This document shows positions 8,103 through 15,444 of a stretch of 64,000 bases of DNA, piece after piece (the stretch's first letter is position 1; each line of letters starts with the position of its first letter). Origin of the DNA: Spirochaetota bacterium (lineage in GTDB: Bacteria > Spirochaetota > UBA4802 > JAGODF01). Location: contig JARKUF010000002.1 in assembly GCA_029974015.1 (NCBI GenBank), positions 1 to 64,000 of the forward strand. The letters are read 5' to 3'. The notes below the pieces were generated by a model, which was not told the DNA's origin, made no database searches, and worked only from the letters and a program-made list of their open reading frames with translations. The position numbers were made by a program, and so were the translations under genes.

Positions 8103-8870
8103 ATGAAAGGCCGAGTACTTATTCCGGTTTTTCTTCTCTTCCTCCAGGCCATTGCGGCTTCGGGGGATGAAAGCTTTTTTTCCGTTCCCGTGGAAAATAT
8201 CTCCCCTGAGGCGTATCTCCTTCCCCGATGCTCCTATCTTCTTTTTTCATCCGATGAACACTTCTCCCTCCCCGACACGCCCTTCCAGAAGGTGGTATCT
8301 TCGCGCAAGTCCGATGGGGGCATAGAGGTGGTCGTGCTGTCAGGGGAAAACCTCGCGTGTAAAAAAAGCGGCCGGTCGTTTCTGGAGGATACGAGGCTTC
8401 TCGGCATACGTTCCCCGGAAATCCAGGCGATAAAGGCAAAGTTCACCGCCTCCCGCGATCCGGTAGGCGAAGTTACGAAATTCGTCTATGGGCACATAAC
8501 CAGAAAAATCGAGGGGGTGCCTATCATCTCGGCCAGGGAAGTGCTTCGAAGCAGGACCGGCGATTGCACGGAGCACACGGTGCTCACCGTGGCGCTTCTC
8601 CGCTCCCTGGGAGTTCCTTCCAGGGCCGCCGTGGGGATGGTCCTATGCGAGCGTTTCGGCCGCTATCGTGACGTCTTCGTTTTTCACATGTGGGCCGAAG
8701 CATACAGGGGAGGGCGCTGGGTATTGGCGGACGCCACGAGGCCCGGGGAATACAATCCCGGAAGATATATCGCTTTTGGATATCACAGCCTCAGGGCGGA
8801 GATGCCTCTGGAATATCTGAGGGCCGTATCGGCGATTCGTGACCTCCGGGTGGGATACATGGGCCGATAA
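8103..8870 (+). CDS. Exported transglutaminase-like protein
   Basis: A 255-residue protein with a signal peptide (VLIPVFLLFLQAIAASG) and a transglutaminase-like cysteine protease fold. The catalytic triad is visible as RTGDCTEHT (Cys), FVFHMWAE (His) and LADATR (Asp). Bacterial relatives act as proteases or amidases in the envelope; the substrate cannot be told. I prefer ATG at 8103 over the track start at 8076, because the latter overlaps the upstream gene and precedes a signal peptide by ten unlike residues. It is likely co-transcribed with the DUF3108-like lipoprotein. Confidence 0.8.
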   Translation: MKGRVLIPVFLLFLQAIAASGDESFFSVPVENISPEAYLLPRCSYLLFSSDEHFSLPDTPFQKVVSSRKSDGGIEVVVLSGENLACKKSGRSFLEDTRLLGIRSPEIQAIKAKFTASRDPVGEVTKFVYGHITRKIEGVPIISAREVLRSRTGDCTEHTVLTVALLRSLGVPSRAAVGMVLCERFGRYRDVFVFHMWAEAYRGGRWVLADATRPGEYNPGRYIAFGYHSLRAEMPLEYLRAVSAIRDLRVGYMGR

Positions 8871-9239
8871 TCCGGTTATTAGAATTTTTTTTTCTTGACA
8901 TTATGCCTTCCGTATTATTTACGTTATGCCTGATTTTTGATGTACTTCCAAAATATGCCGGATTTCATCGATTGCGGGGAAGACGGTGGTGGCGCAGTGG
9001 AAGGCGGGCCTGGAAGTCCGGCACATGTAAAATCCCAATTATACGGGCCAACCTAAAGTTGAAAAAAAAGGCCGGCAGGAAATCCGGAGGAGTTGGGACC
9101 GTGCGATTGGCCAAAGTTTTCTCCAGTGTCGGTTGCCACGCATTAGTTTTGAAAAGTTGTTGGCAACACTGCTTTTCAATAATGATACATTAGATCTATT
9201 GCTGATTGGATCTAATATTCTAAGGAGGAATTCAAATCC
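8871..9239. other. Intergenic stretch without a convincing gene
   Basis: No coding frame with reasonable composition was found on either strand; the 96-codon track ORF at 8903 looks random. The stretch holds a GTTGCCA/TGGCAAC inverted pair (9132-9138 and 9161-9167) and an inverted repeat near its end, listed separately. Confidence 0.6.
9189..9216. promoter_or_regulatory. 8-bp perfect inverted repeat upstream of methyltransferase gene
   Basis: ATTAGATC at 9189-9196 is the exact inverse of GATCTAAT at 9209-9216, with 12 bases between. It ends just before the strong ribosome site AAGGAGG (9222-9228). It could be an operator or a short 5' hairpin affecting translation. No regulator is identifiable. 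Confidence 0.4.
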
Positions 9240-10433
9240 ATGAGTAAAAGAAGGTACTTTCGAACGGCAGCAGCAGCCGCCATTATGGTTTTATCCGTCG
9301 CCCTAACGTTCTCAATCGGCTTTGCCGACAAGATGCGGCCGGAAATTGACGTACCCTACGAGCCCACGCACCCCTCGGTGGTGAAGGCGATGCTTCGCCT
9401 CGCTGGCGTCGGCAAGGGTGATGTCCTGTACGATCTCGGTTGCGGCGACGGCCGGATTGTCGTTGCCGGAGTGGCCGAATTCGGAGCGGCCAGGGCCGTG
9501 GGAATTGACCTCGACCCCCAGCGTCTCAAAGAAGCGGATGAAAGGGCCAGGTCTGTAGGAGTTGAGGCTAAGATTCGCTATGTCCAGGGGAATATCATGG
9601 AGGTGGACGCGAGCCCGGCGACGGTGGTGAGCATGTATCTCCTCGACAGCGTGAACCTCATGGTGCGGCCCAAACTTTTCATGGAGCTCCAGCCAGGTTC
9701 CCGCTGTGTGGCCCACGCCTTCCACATGCACGATTGGAAACAGGACAAAATCATCCAGCATCCCAAGGCCCGGAACAACAGGATTTCCTTCTGGATAATT
9801 CCGGCCCATCTCGGAGGGACCTGGAAGTGGACCACAACAACACCCGGCGGCGCGATTCAGAACAGCATGACCCTAAACCAGACCTTTCAGGTCGTCAACG
9901 GCACCATCTCAACCGACGGACGGGCCGGCGGAGCGCTCCAGTCTCCTTATGTTTACGGCAAGGACTTCTCCTTTACGGCCAATATTAACGCAAAGGGTCA
10001 GAACGTGAAGGTGACCTATAAGGGCGTGGCCGACGGCAACACGATACGCGGGACCCAGGAGTGGAGTAATGGACAGAAACACCCCTGGCTTGCCAGCCGG
10101 GAGGCATCTAATCCGATGGGAAGCTGGGACTTCACCGTAAACGGCCCGGTCAATCTCAGCGGTACTCTCAAGCTTCAGAAAAAGGGACGTAAAATAGAAG
10201 CCTCCTACTTTGTCAAGGGAGAGGGCCGCGATGAGCGTATCCGTGACGTATATCTCTGGGGTGACAGCGTATATTTCAGGCTCCCAATGTACGGCAGGGA
10301 AAGGCTCGCCATTTTCAAGGGCTCCCTTTCGGGGACCGCAGGGTCCGGAAAGATGGCCGTCATAACCTATGACGAGTCGGGACCCTTCGATTTCAACTAT
10401 GCCTATTCCTGGAGCGCTAACAAAACCAGATAG
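9240..10433 (+). CDS. Exported SAM-methyltransferase-fold protein with beta-rich C-terminal domain
   Basis: A 397-residue protein with a basic N-terminus and hydrophobic segment (AAAAAIMVLSVALTFSIGFA), i.e. a signal peptide or anchor. Residues about 35-185 are a class I methyltransferase core: VLYDLGCGDGRIVV is the SAM-binding loop and AVGIDLDP the following acidic motif. From about 190 to the end the sequence is strand-rich (GTWKWTTTTPGG, TYKGVADGNTIRGT, GTLKLQKKGRKIEASY), resembling a lipocalin- or avidin-like barrel. SAM is not known to be available outside the cytoplasm, so location and activity are open. A strong AAGGAGG site sets the start. Confidence 0.7.
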   Translation: MSKRRYFRTAAAAAIMVLSVALTFSIGFADKMRPEIDVPYEPTHPSVVKAMLRLAGVGKGDVLYDLGCGDGRIVVAGVAEFGAARAVGIDLDPQRLKEADERARSVGVEAKIRYVQGNIMEVDASPATVVSMYLLDSVNLMVRPKLFMELQPGSRCVAHAFHMHDWKQDKIIQHPKARNNRISFWIIPAHLGGTWKWTTTTPGGAIQNSMTLNQTFQVVNGTISTDGRAGGALQSPYVYGKDFSFTANINAKGQNVKVTYKGVADGNTIRGTQEWSNGQKHPWLASREASNPMGSWDFTVNGPVNLSGTLKLQKKGRKIEASYFVKGEGRDERIRDVYLWGDSVYFRLPMYGRERLAIFKGSLSGTAGSGKMAVITYDESGPFDFNYAYSWSANKTR

Positions 10434-10459
10434 GACTTTGTCTTGAATCTTTCTCCCGC

Positions 10460-10489
10460 CCCGGCTCGAAGGACCCGGGGCCGGGCTTT
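10460..10489 (+). terminator. Weak hairpin after the methyltransferase gene
   Basis: CCCGGC and GCCGGG arms flank a CG-rich loop and are followed by CTTTG. The U-tract is poor, so termination is uncertain. Confidence 0.3.
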
Positions 10490-10527
10490 GCAAGTAAACT
10501 TTAAGAGGAATGCACGAGGAATGCACA

Positions 10528-11400
10528 ATGAAGAAAAGTAATATGTTAATTCTGTTTGTGGCGCTTCTTCTCATGTCGTGTGCGTACGGCATGTCGGGCT
10601 GCAAGAAGGACCAGGCCGGTGGAGCGGGCCGAAGATGGTCTCCCGAATCCGGCAAGGCCCCCCAGGCGGGCGAAGAATACGTGAATCCCTACGACGAGTC
10701 GGTCCTGGTGTGGATACCCGGCGGGGAATTCCAGATGGGAAGTGAAGACGGCGACCAGGACGAGAAACCCCGCCACAAGGTAAATATTGAAGGCTTCTGG
10801 ATAGGCAAGTACGAGGTTACCAACAAACAGTATGCGAAATTCCTTAGGGCCACCGGTTTTCCCGAGCCCCAGTACTGGGACGATCCCGATTATACCCAGC
10901 CCCCTGAAAAGCCCGTCACAGGAGTAAAGTGGTATGAGGCCCAGGGGTATTGCGAATGGGCCAATCTCCGTATGCCAACGGAAGCCGAATGGGAATACGC
11001 GGCGCGGGGAGGGCAAAACAGTGAGCACGGCACATCCAGCGGCGGTATCAGCCACGAACTGGCGAATTTCTGGGGAGTCGGAGGAAGGGACACATGGCTT
11101 ACCACGCCCGCTCCGGTGGGTTCATTTCCCGCGAACCCCTACGGCCTCTTCGACATGGCCGGAAACGTCTTCGAGTGGACAAGCTCCCTGTACTATCGGT
11201 ATCCCTATATCGGCACCGACGGCCGCGAAGACCCCGAGGCCCGCTACCAGCGCGTGATGCGCGGAGGGAGCTGGCAGTTCTCCAGCGGAGAATGCCGTTC
11301 CAGCTACAGGCGGCATTTCGCAATGCACCTCCGTTACGACTATGTGGGTATCCGCGTAGCGAAGTCGATGCAGCAGCAGCGCAGCGGGGGCAGCAAGTAA
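10528..11400 (+). CDS. Formylglycine-generating-enzyme-like lipoprotein
   Basis: A 290-residue exported protein with the FGE/SUMF1 fold. Hallmarks are WIPGGEFQMGSEDGDQDE, WIGKYEVTNKQY, RMPTEAEWEYAARGG, GLFDMAGNVFEW and VMRGGSW. The N-terminus has a hydrophobic segment with cysteines in lipoprotein-like context (LLLMSCAYG, MSGCKK). True formylglycine enzymes use two cysteines near the C-terminus. Here only one (SGECRSS) is seen there, so sulfatase activation is doubtful and a binding or other role is likely. The start at 10528 follows GAGGAATG; the track start is six codons upstream. No sulfatase gene is nearby. Confidence 0.8.
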   Translation: MKKSNMLILFVALLLMSCAYGMSGCKKDQAGGAGRRWSPESGKAPQAGEEYVNPYDESVLVWIPGGEFQMGSEDGDQDEKPRHKVNIEGFWIGKYEVTNKQYAKFLRATGFPEPQYWDDPDYTQPPEKPVTGVKWYEAQGYCEWANLRMPTEAEWEYAARGGQNSEHGTSSGGISHELANFWGVGGRDTWLTTPAPVGSFPANPYGLFDMAGNVFEWTSSLYYRYPYIGTDGREDPEARYQRVMRGGSWQFSSGECRSSYRRHFAMHLRYDYVGIRVAKSMQQQRSGGSK

Positions 11401-11443
11401 GCATCAGTATAGAAAGTCGCGTTCATACTCGCATGCAAAATTT

Positions 11444-11478
11444 CAGGAAGGGCATCCCTCAAGGGGGTGCCCTTCCTG
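11444..11478 (+). terminator. Hairpin after the FGE-like gene
   Basis: CAGGAAGGGCA and TGCCCTTCCTG form a perfect 11-bp stem shortly after the stop at 11400. There is no T-run behind it, so it may be a processing or protective 3' hairpin rather than a classical terminator. Confidence 0.5.
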
Positions 11479-11510
11479 TGTGTGCGCCCGGCAATACGCG
11501 TTCTTGAAAG

Positions 11511-11553
11511 CCATTGAGGCGGCGATCAAGACCGCCGCCTCAATGGTTATTCT
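11511..11553. terminator. Bidirectional terminator between convergent genes
   Basis: CCATTGAGGCGGC and GCCGCCTCAATGG form a 13-bp perfect stem, followed by TTATTCTG. It lies between the end of the FGE-like gene and the end of the permease gene on the other strand, where a shared terminator is expected. Confidence 0.6.
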
Positions 11554-11576
11554 GTGATATTACCGGGGAAACGCGG

Positions 11577-12944
11577 TTAACGGTTTTTCTTCTCCATTAT
11601 CACGTTTGCAATGTAAAAAGGAATTCCCAGTACCAGGACCGCCACACCGATGGCGGCGCCGAGGCCGGAGAAGAGCCCAATTTTCGGGAGGAGCATGATC
11701 CAGTCGAAGGCATTTTTAAGCATGTAGAGGCCGATGAGGCAGAATATGATCGGGGTGACCGGGTAGAGGGGGACGCTGAAAACCCTCTTCACGCCGGAGT
11801 CCTTTTTTCGAAGGACGAAAACGGAAACCCCTGCAAGGAAGAAGAAAAACCAGAACACCGGGGTGGTGTAAGCCACCATGGTTTCGAAGCCTGTGTTCAC
11901 GTTGATGATGTTTCCCACAAGGATAAGGGCCAGGGAGATGACGCACTGGACCACGAGGGAGAGCACTGGAGTGCCCTTGTCGGAGTTCCATTTTCCCATG
12001 AATCCCAGCACCCTGAAGTCTCGGCCGAGGGCGTAATTGCTCCGGGCCCCGGAGATGATGGTGGCATTGGTAGTGCTCAGCACCGCGAATACCACGCAGA
12101 AGGTGATGAGAGGCACATAGGCTTCGCCGAGGGTTGCTTTGACAAGGTCCTGCGCCACATTTCTCGATTCCGCCATCCCTTTAAGGCCCAGGATGTGCAG
12201 ATACGACCAGTTGACGAGCAGATAAACCGCAGTGACGATGGCAAGCCCTATTACAAGGGACTTTGCTATGTTTTTGCCCGGTTCCTTAACTTCCGCGGAA
12301 ACATAGGCCGATTCGTTCCATCCGCCGAAGGCGAGCAGGACAAAAACCATGGCCATGCCGATCCCCATCTGGGGCGAATGGACCCGGGTCGCGGTGCCCT
12401 CAACGGGCGTACCGCCAATGCCGATTCCCACGACGATGAGAAGGCCCGCCACAATGGTGACGGTGAAGAAATTCTGCGCCCACTTGCCCTGCCTGATGCC
12501 AAAGATGTTAACGATGGTCAGGCCGATGACTGTGATGAAAGCATAGATGGCGGATGAGTATTTGCCGAGGCGGTAGACTTCGGTGAGATAATCGCCTATG
12601 AAAAAGCCAAGGAACGCAATCGATCCCGTCTGTATTACCGTCATTCGCGCCCAGGCGAAGAGAAACGACATCCCCTTCCCATAGGCCCGGTTGATGAAGT
12701 AGTAGTCCCCTCCGGCGTTCGGATACGTCGTTGCGAGCTCCGCGTAGCAGAGGGCGCCTATGATCGACATTATTCCACCGACGAGCCAGGTGAGCATGAA
12801 AACCGATTCCGAGGATGAACTGTTCGCCACATTTCCCGGGAGCTTGAAAATGCCCGATCCAATGACGATTCCAATGATTATAGAGACGACGTCGAAAAAC
12901 CCCAGTGTTTGCTTCAATTGGGGTTGGCTGGTTGAATTGCTCAT
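11577..12944 (-). CDS. APC-family amino acid permease
   Basis: An integral membrane transporter of 455 residues with about 12 hydrophobic segments. The first helix carries IIGIVIGSGIFKLPG, the glycine-rich substrate-binding break typical of the amino acid-polyamine-organocation superfamily, and NAGGDYYFINRAYG is the conserved loop after helix 3. It resembles the LAT/SteT-type branch; the substrate is not predictable from sequence alone. I chose ATG at 12944, with AGGAGG upstream at somewhat long spacing, instead of the track start 16 codons further. It runs convergent to the FGE-like gene. Confidence 0.85.
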   Translation of the reverse strand: MSNSTSQPQLKQTLGFFDVVSIIIGIVIGSGIFKLPGNVANSSSSESVFMLTWLVGGIMSIIGALCYAELATTYPNAGGDYYFINRAYGKGMSFLFAWARMTVIQTGSIAFLGFFIGDYLTEVYRLGKYSSAIYAFITVIGLTIVNIFGIRQGKWAQNFFTVTIVAGLLIVVGIGIGGTPVEGTATRVHSPQMGIGMAMVFVLLAFGGWNESAYVSAEVKEPGKNIAKSLVIGLAIVTAVYLLVNWSYLHILGLKGMAESRNVAQDLVKATLGEAYVPLITFCVVFAVLSTTNATIISGARSNYALGRDFRVLGFMGKWNSDKGTPVLSLVVQCVISLALILVGNIINVNTGFETMVAYTTPVFWFFFFLAGVSVFVLRKKDSGVKRVFSVPLYPVTPIIFCLIGLYMLKNAFDWIMLLPKIGLFSGLGAAIGVAVLVLGIPFYIANVIMEKKNR

Positions 12945-13013
12945 CGCGAAATGTGAACCTCCTGTCCGTGGGGATGTGTGCGTGCCGCGCAATCCTTCTT
13001 TATTGTCTGGCGC

Positions 13014-13041
13014 TTGGCAAGCAGATTTTTCCGGCTAATAT
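13014..13041 (+). promoter_or_regulatory. Predicted sigma-70 promoter of the cobalamin riboswitch transcript
   Basis: TTGGCA (13014-13019), a 16-base spacer and TAATAT (13036-13041) lie just upstream of the riboswitch. A second TTGACA at 13046 lacks a good partner -10 box. Transcription from here would include the whole aptamer. Confidence 0.45.
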
Positions 13042-13084
13042 TTTCTTGACAGCATGTACGGCCTGGCGCCGAATGTTACTGTCA

Positions 13085-13230
13085 TCGGGGATTCGTATGC
13101 GCCCCGGTGCCGTTAACGGAGGAAGTCGGGTGGGAAACCCGCGCTGTCCCGCAACTGTGGTGCCGCCCCGGGCGGCCAAGCCAGGAACTCCGCTACGCTG
13201 GATATCCTCGAGGATTGGGAACCAGGCCGG
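13085..13230 (+). ncRNA. Cobalamin riboswitch
   Basis: The core sequences of the adenosylcobalamin riboswitch are present: GGTGCCGTTAACGG, GGGAAACCCGCGCTGTCCCG, CGCAACTGTGG and AAGCCAGGAAC (the B12-box region). It lies in the 5' leader of the BtuB-like receptor gene on the same strand and is followed by a hairpin with a T-run. The usual action is to shut down expression of uptake genes when cobalamin is abundant. Exact boundaries are approximate. Confidence 0.92.
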
Positions 13231-13261
13231 CGCAGTTTCACTGGCGCCAGCGGCATGGGAA

Positions 13262-13290
13262 ACACACGGCCTCGGGCCGTGTGTTTTTGC
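13262..13290 (+). terminator. Intrinsic terminator, riboswitch expression platform
   Basis: CACACGGCC-TCG-GGCCGTGTG is a 9-bp perfect stem followed by TTTTTG. Its position between the aptamer and the btuB-like gene suggests transcriptional attenuation as the control mechanism, although a translational component cannot be excluded. Confidence 0.75.
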
Positions 13291-13427
13291 GTTAAGACGC
13301 CGCCATCTCCCCTGTACACCGCAATCCCCTCTATCCAGTTGCCGGCGGCCCGAAACCACGCAGCTTTTTTTCTCTAAAAAAAGGACGGGCTTCGAGTCAG
13401 GCGATTATACTTATGGAGGGTAAAGTC

Positions 13428-15395
13428 ATGAAAAGCGTAAAACTTGCAGTGCTCACGGCAATGTCGGTAGTGTTTCTTGCTGGCGTTGTGTATTCCCAGG
13501 ACGAGGGGGAGTTCGCCCCTTCGTCCCGGGTTGATGAGAAAAAGGCCGTCCCTGAACTCAGGGAGGTCGTTGTGACGGCGACGAAGAGCGAAATAAGCAG
13601 GAAGGAAACGGGCGCTTCGATCACCATTATCACCGGGGATGAAATCGAGAAGAAGGGCAATAAAATGGTCGCTGATGCGTTGAAAACTGTTCCGGGGCTT
13701 GGGGTCACCCGGCAGGGGATGATGGGCGGAATATCGAGCGTTTTTATGCGCGGGGCCGCTCCAAGAAACCTGCTGGTCCTTATTGACGGAGTGAGGGTCA
13801 ACGATCCCTCGACCCCCGACGGCGCGTACAATTTCGCCGATCTCCTTTCCGACAACATTGACCGCATCGAGGTAATTAGAGGGGCAATGAGCACCCTCTA
13901 CGGTTCCGATGCGACAGCCGGGGTCATAAATATCGTAACGAAAAGGGGGGTGGGGAAAAATACCCTTACGGTTTCAGCAGAGGGGGGATCCTTCACGACC
14001 TTCAGGGAATACGCGGGCTTTCACGGCGGAGATGAAAAAGCAAATTATTCTTTTTCCCTGTCCAGGACCGACTCAAAGGGCATATCCCAGTCGGAAAAGG
14101 CCGATGGGGCCTTAAAGGCCCCCGAAAGGGACGGATATGAAAATACGACAGCGACGGCGAACATTGGAGGCGCAGTGTCCGAATCGTTCTATCTTTCCAT
14201 GGCGCTTCGCTACATCGATGCCCGGGCTGACATTGACGACTGGGCATTTCGCGACGATCCGAACAATATCCAGAGGACCAGGCAGATGTCGTGTGCCACG
14301 GCCATCGAGCATGATGTAACGGACGGCTGGAGCCATATGCTTCTCCTTCATTACATGGGGGTGCTTAGAAATACCATCGACAGGGCAGACCCCGTCGATC
14401 CGAATTATTCAAGCGACTTCTATATCGGGTCACAGCGCCGATTGGAATGGCGTAATTCCGTAAAAATCGGCAGGGCCAATGTGATCACTGCCGGAATTGA
14501 GTACCAGGATGAAGTGATGTCGTCTCTTTCGGACTTTTCCGGTTCCTCGTCTTCTTTTGGTGAAGAAAAGATGCATTCATTCGCCTGCTATGCCCAGGAC
14601 CATCTGAAGCTTTTCGATAGGGTTTACCTGATAGGCGGCCTTCGAATAACGGACCACGAGGTATTCGGAAGGCAGTGGGATTACCAGATTTCAGGAAGCG
14701 TGATTGTCCCCTTGGTGGAAACCCGGCTTAAAGGGAATTATGCGACCGGCTTTAAGGCCCCGTCCCTCTATCAATTGAACGTCGATGATGCCTTTGTAAA
14801 GGGGAACAGAAACCTTAAGCCCGAAGAGAGCAGAAGCTTCGACCTGGGGTTGGAACAACCCCTTTTTTCCGGTGTAATCGTACTTGAAGGCTCATTTTTC
14901 AGAAACAGATATCGAAACCTTATTACGGGAGAGGGGTCCCCCTACGAATATTTAAACAAGCTTGATGCCGAGACCGCCGGATATGAGGCCGCGGTGTCCA
15001 TACTGCCCATGAGGGAATTGAAAATCATCGGATCATACACATATCTGGGCGTGGCGAAGGAGGAGGGCGCCGATGGCAGGATGGGCAGAATGGTCCGGCG
15101 CCCGAAACATCAGGGGAGCATCAACGCCAATCTCTCGATTTTTTCCCGCGTCAATATCAACGCGGGTTTGATATATGCGGGAAAGCGCGGCGACCTCGAT
15201 TTTACTTCCTGGCCTGAGAAGCGAGTTGAGATGGACCCTTATCTGGCGGCCAATGCCGCGGTTTCAGTTATAGTGACGGAGTATCTCACCCTCTTTGCCC
15301 GTTGTGAAAATATTACCGATGAGGAATATCAGGAAGTGTTGGGGTACAGGAGGCCAGGGCGCGCGATGTTCGGAGGAGTGAAGGGTACATTTTGA
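13428..15395 (+). CDS. btuB: TonB-dependent vitamin B12 receptor, BtuB-like
   Basis: An outer-membrane receptor of 655 residues. A signal peptide ends near VVYSQ, then comes a TonB box (LREVVVTATKS), a plug domain (about 50-160, with LVLIDGVRVND, RIEVIRGAMSTLYGSDATAGVINI) and a 22-strand barrel ending in an aromatic residue (GGVKGTF). It would import cobalamin using TonB energy; the upstream cobalamin riboswitch strongly supports this substrate. Start: ATG at 13428 follows GGAGGG; the track ATG at 13413 lies within this ribosome site. No btuCDF or tonB genes are in the window. Confidence 0.9.
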   Translation: MKSVKLAVLTAMSVVFLAGVVYSQDEGEFAPSSRVDEKKAVPELREVVVTATKSEISRKETGASITIITGDEIEKKGNKMVADALKTVPGLGVTRQGMMGGISSVFMRGAAPRNLLVLIDGVRVNDPSTPDGAYNFADLLSDNIDRIEVIRGAMSTLYGSDATAGVINIVTKRGVGKNTLTVSAEGGSFTTFREYAGFHGGDEKANYSFSLSRTDSKGISQSEKADGALKAPERDGYENTTATANIGGAVSESFYLSMALRYIDARADIDDWAFRDDPNNIQRTRQMSCATAIEHDVTDGWSHMLLLHYMGVLRNTIDRADPVDPNYSSDFYIGSQRRLEWRNSVKIGRANVITAGIEYQDEVMSSLSDFSGSSSSFGEEKMHSFACYAQDHLKLFDRVYLIGGLRITDHEVFGRQWDYQISGSVIVPLVETRLKGNYATGFKAPSLYQLNVDDAFVKGNRNLKPEESRSFDLGLEQPLFSGVIVLEGSFFRNRYRNLITGEGSPYEYLNKLDAETAGYEAAVSILPMRELKIIGSYTYLGVAKEEGADGRMGRMVRRPKHQGSINANLSIFSRVNINAGLIYAGKRGDLDFTSWPEKRVEMDPYLAANAAVSVIVTEYLTLFARCENITDEEYQEVLGYRRPGRAMFGGVKGTF

Positions 15396-15407
15396 TCGTA
15401 TTGTTCC

Positions 15408-15443
15408 GGCTTCGAGCGGGAAAGCGCTTCCCCGCTCGAAGCC
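15408..15443. terminator. Bidirectional terminator between btuB and the GAF protein gene
   Basis: GGCTTCGAGCGGG and CCCGCTCGAAGCC form a perfect 13-bp stem between two convergent genes. Its position supports a shared transcription end, though T-runs are short. Confidence 0.6.
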
Positions 15444-15444
15444 C

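Noticed and set aside
8903-9193. 96-codon ORF between the transglutaminase-like and methyltransferase-like genes
   Set aside because: No ribosome site, basic random-looking composition and no recognisable feature.
10528-11400. Functional sulfatase-activating formylglycine enzyme
   Set aside because: Only one cysteine of the required pair is visible and no sulfatase is nearby.
11514-12557. 347-codon plus-strand ORF
   Set aside because: It is antisense to the APC permease, whose membrane segments and motifs are clear. Long antisense frames are common in this GC-rich DNA.
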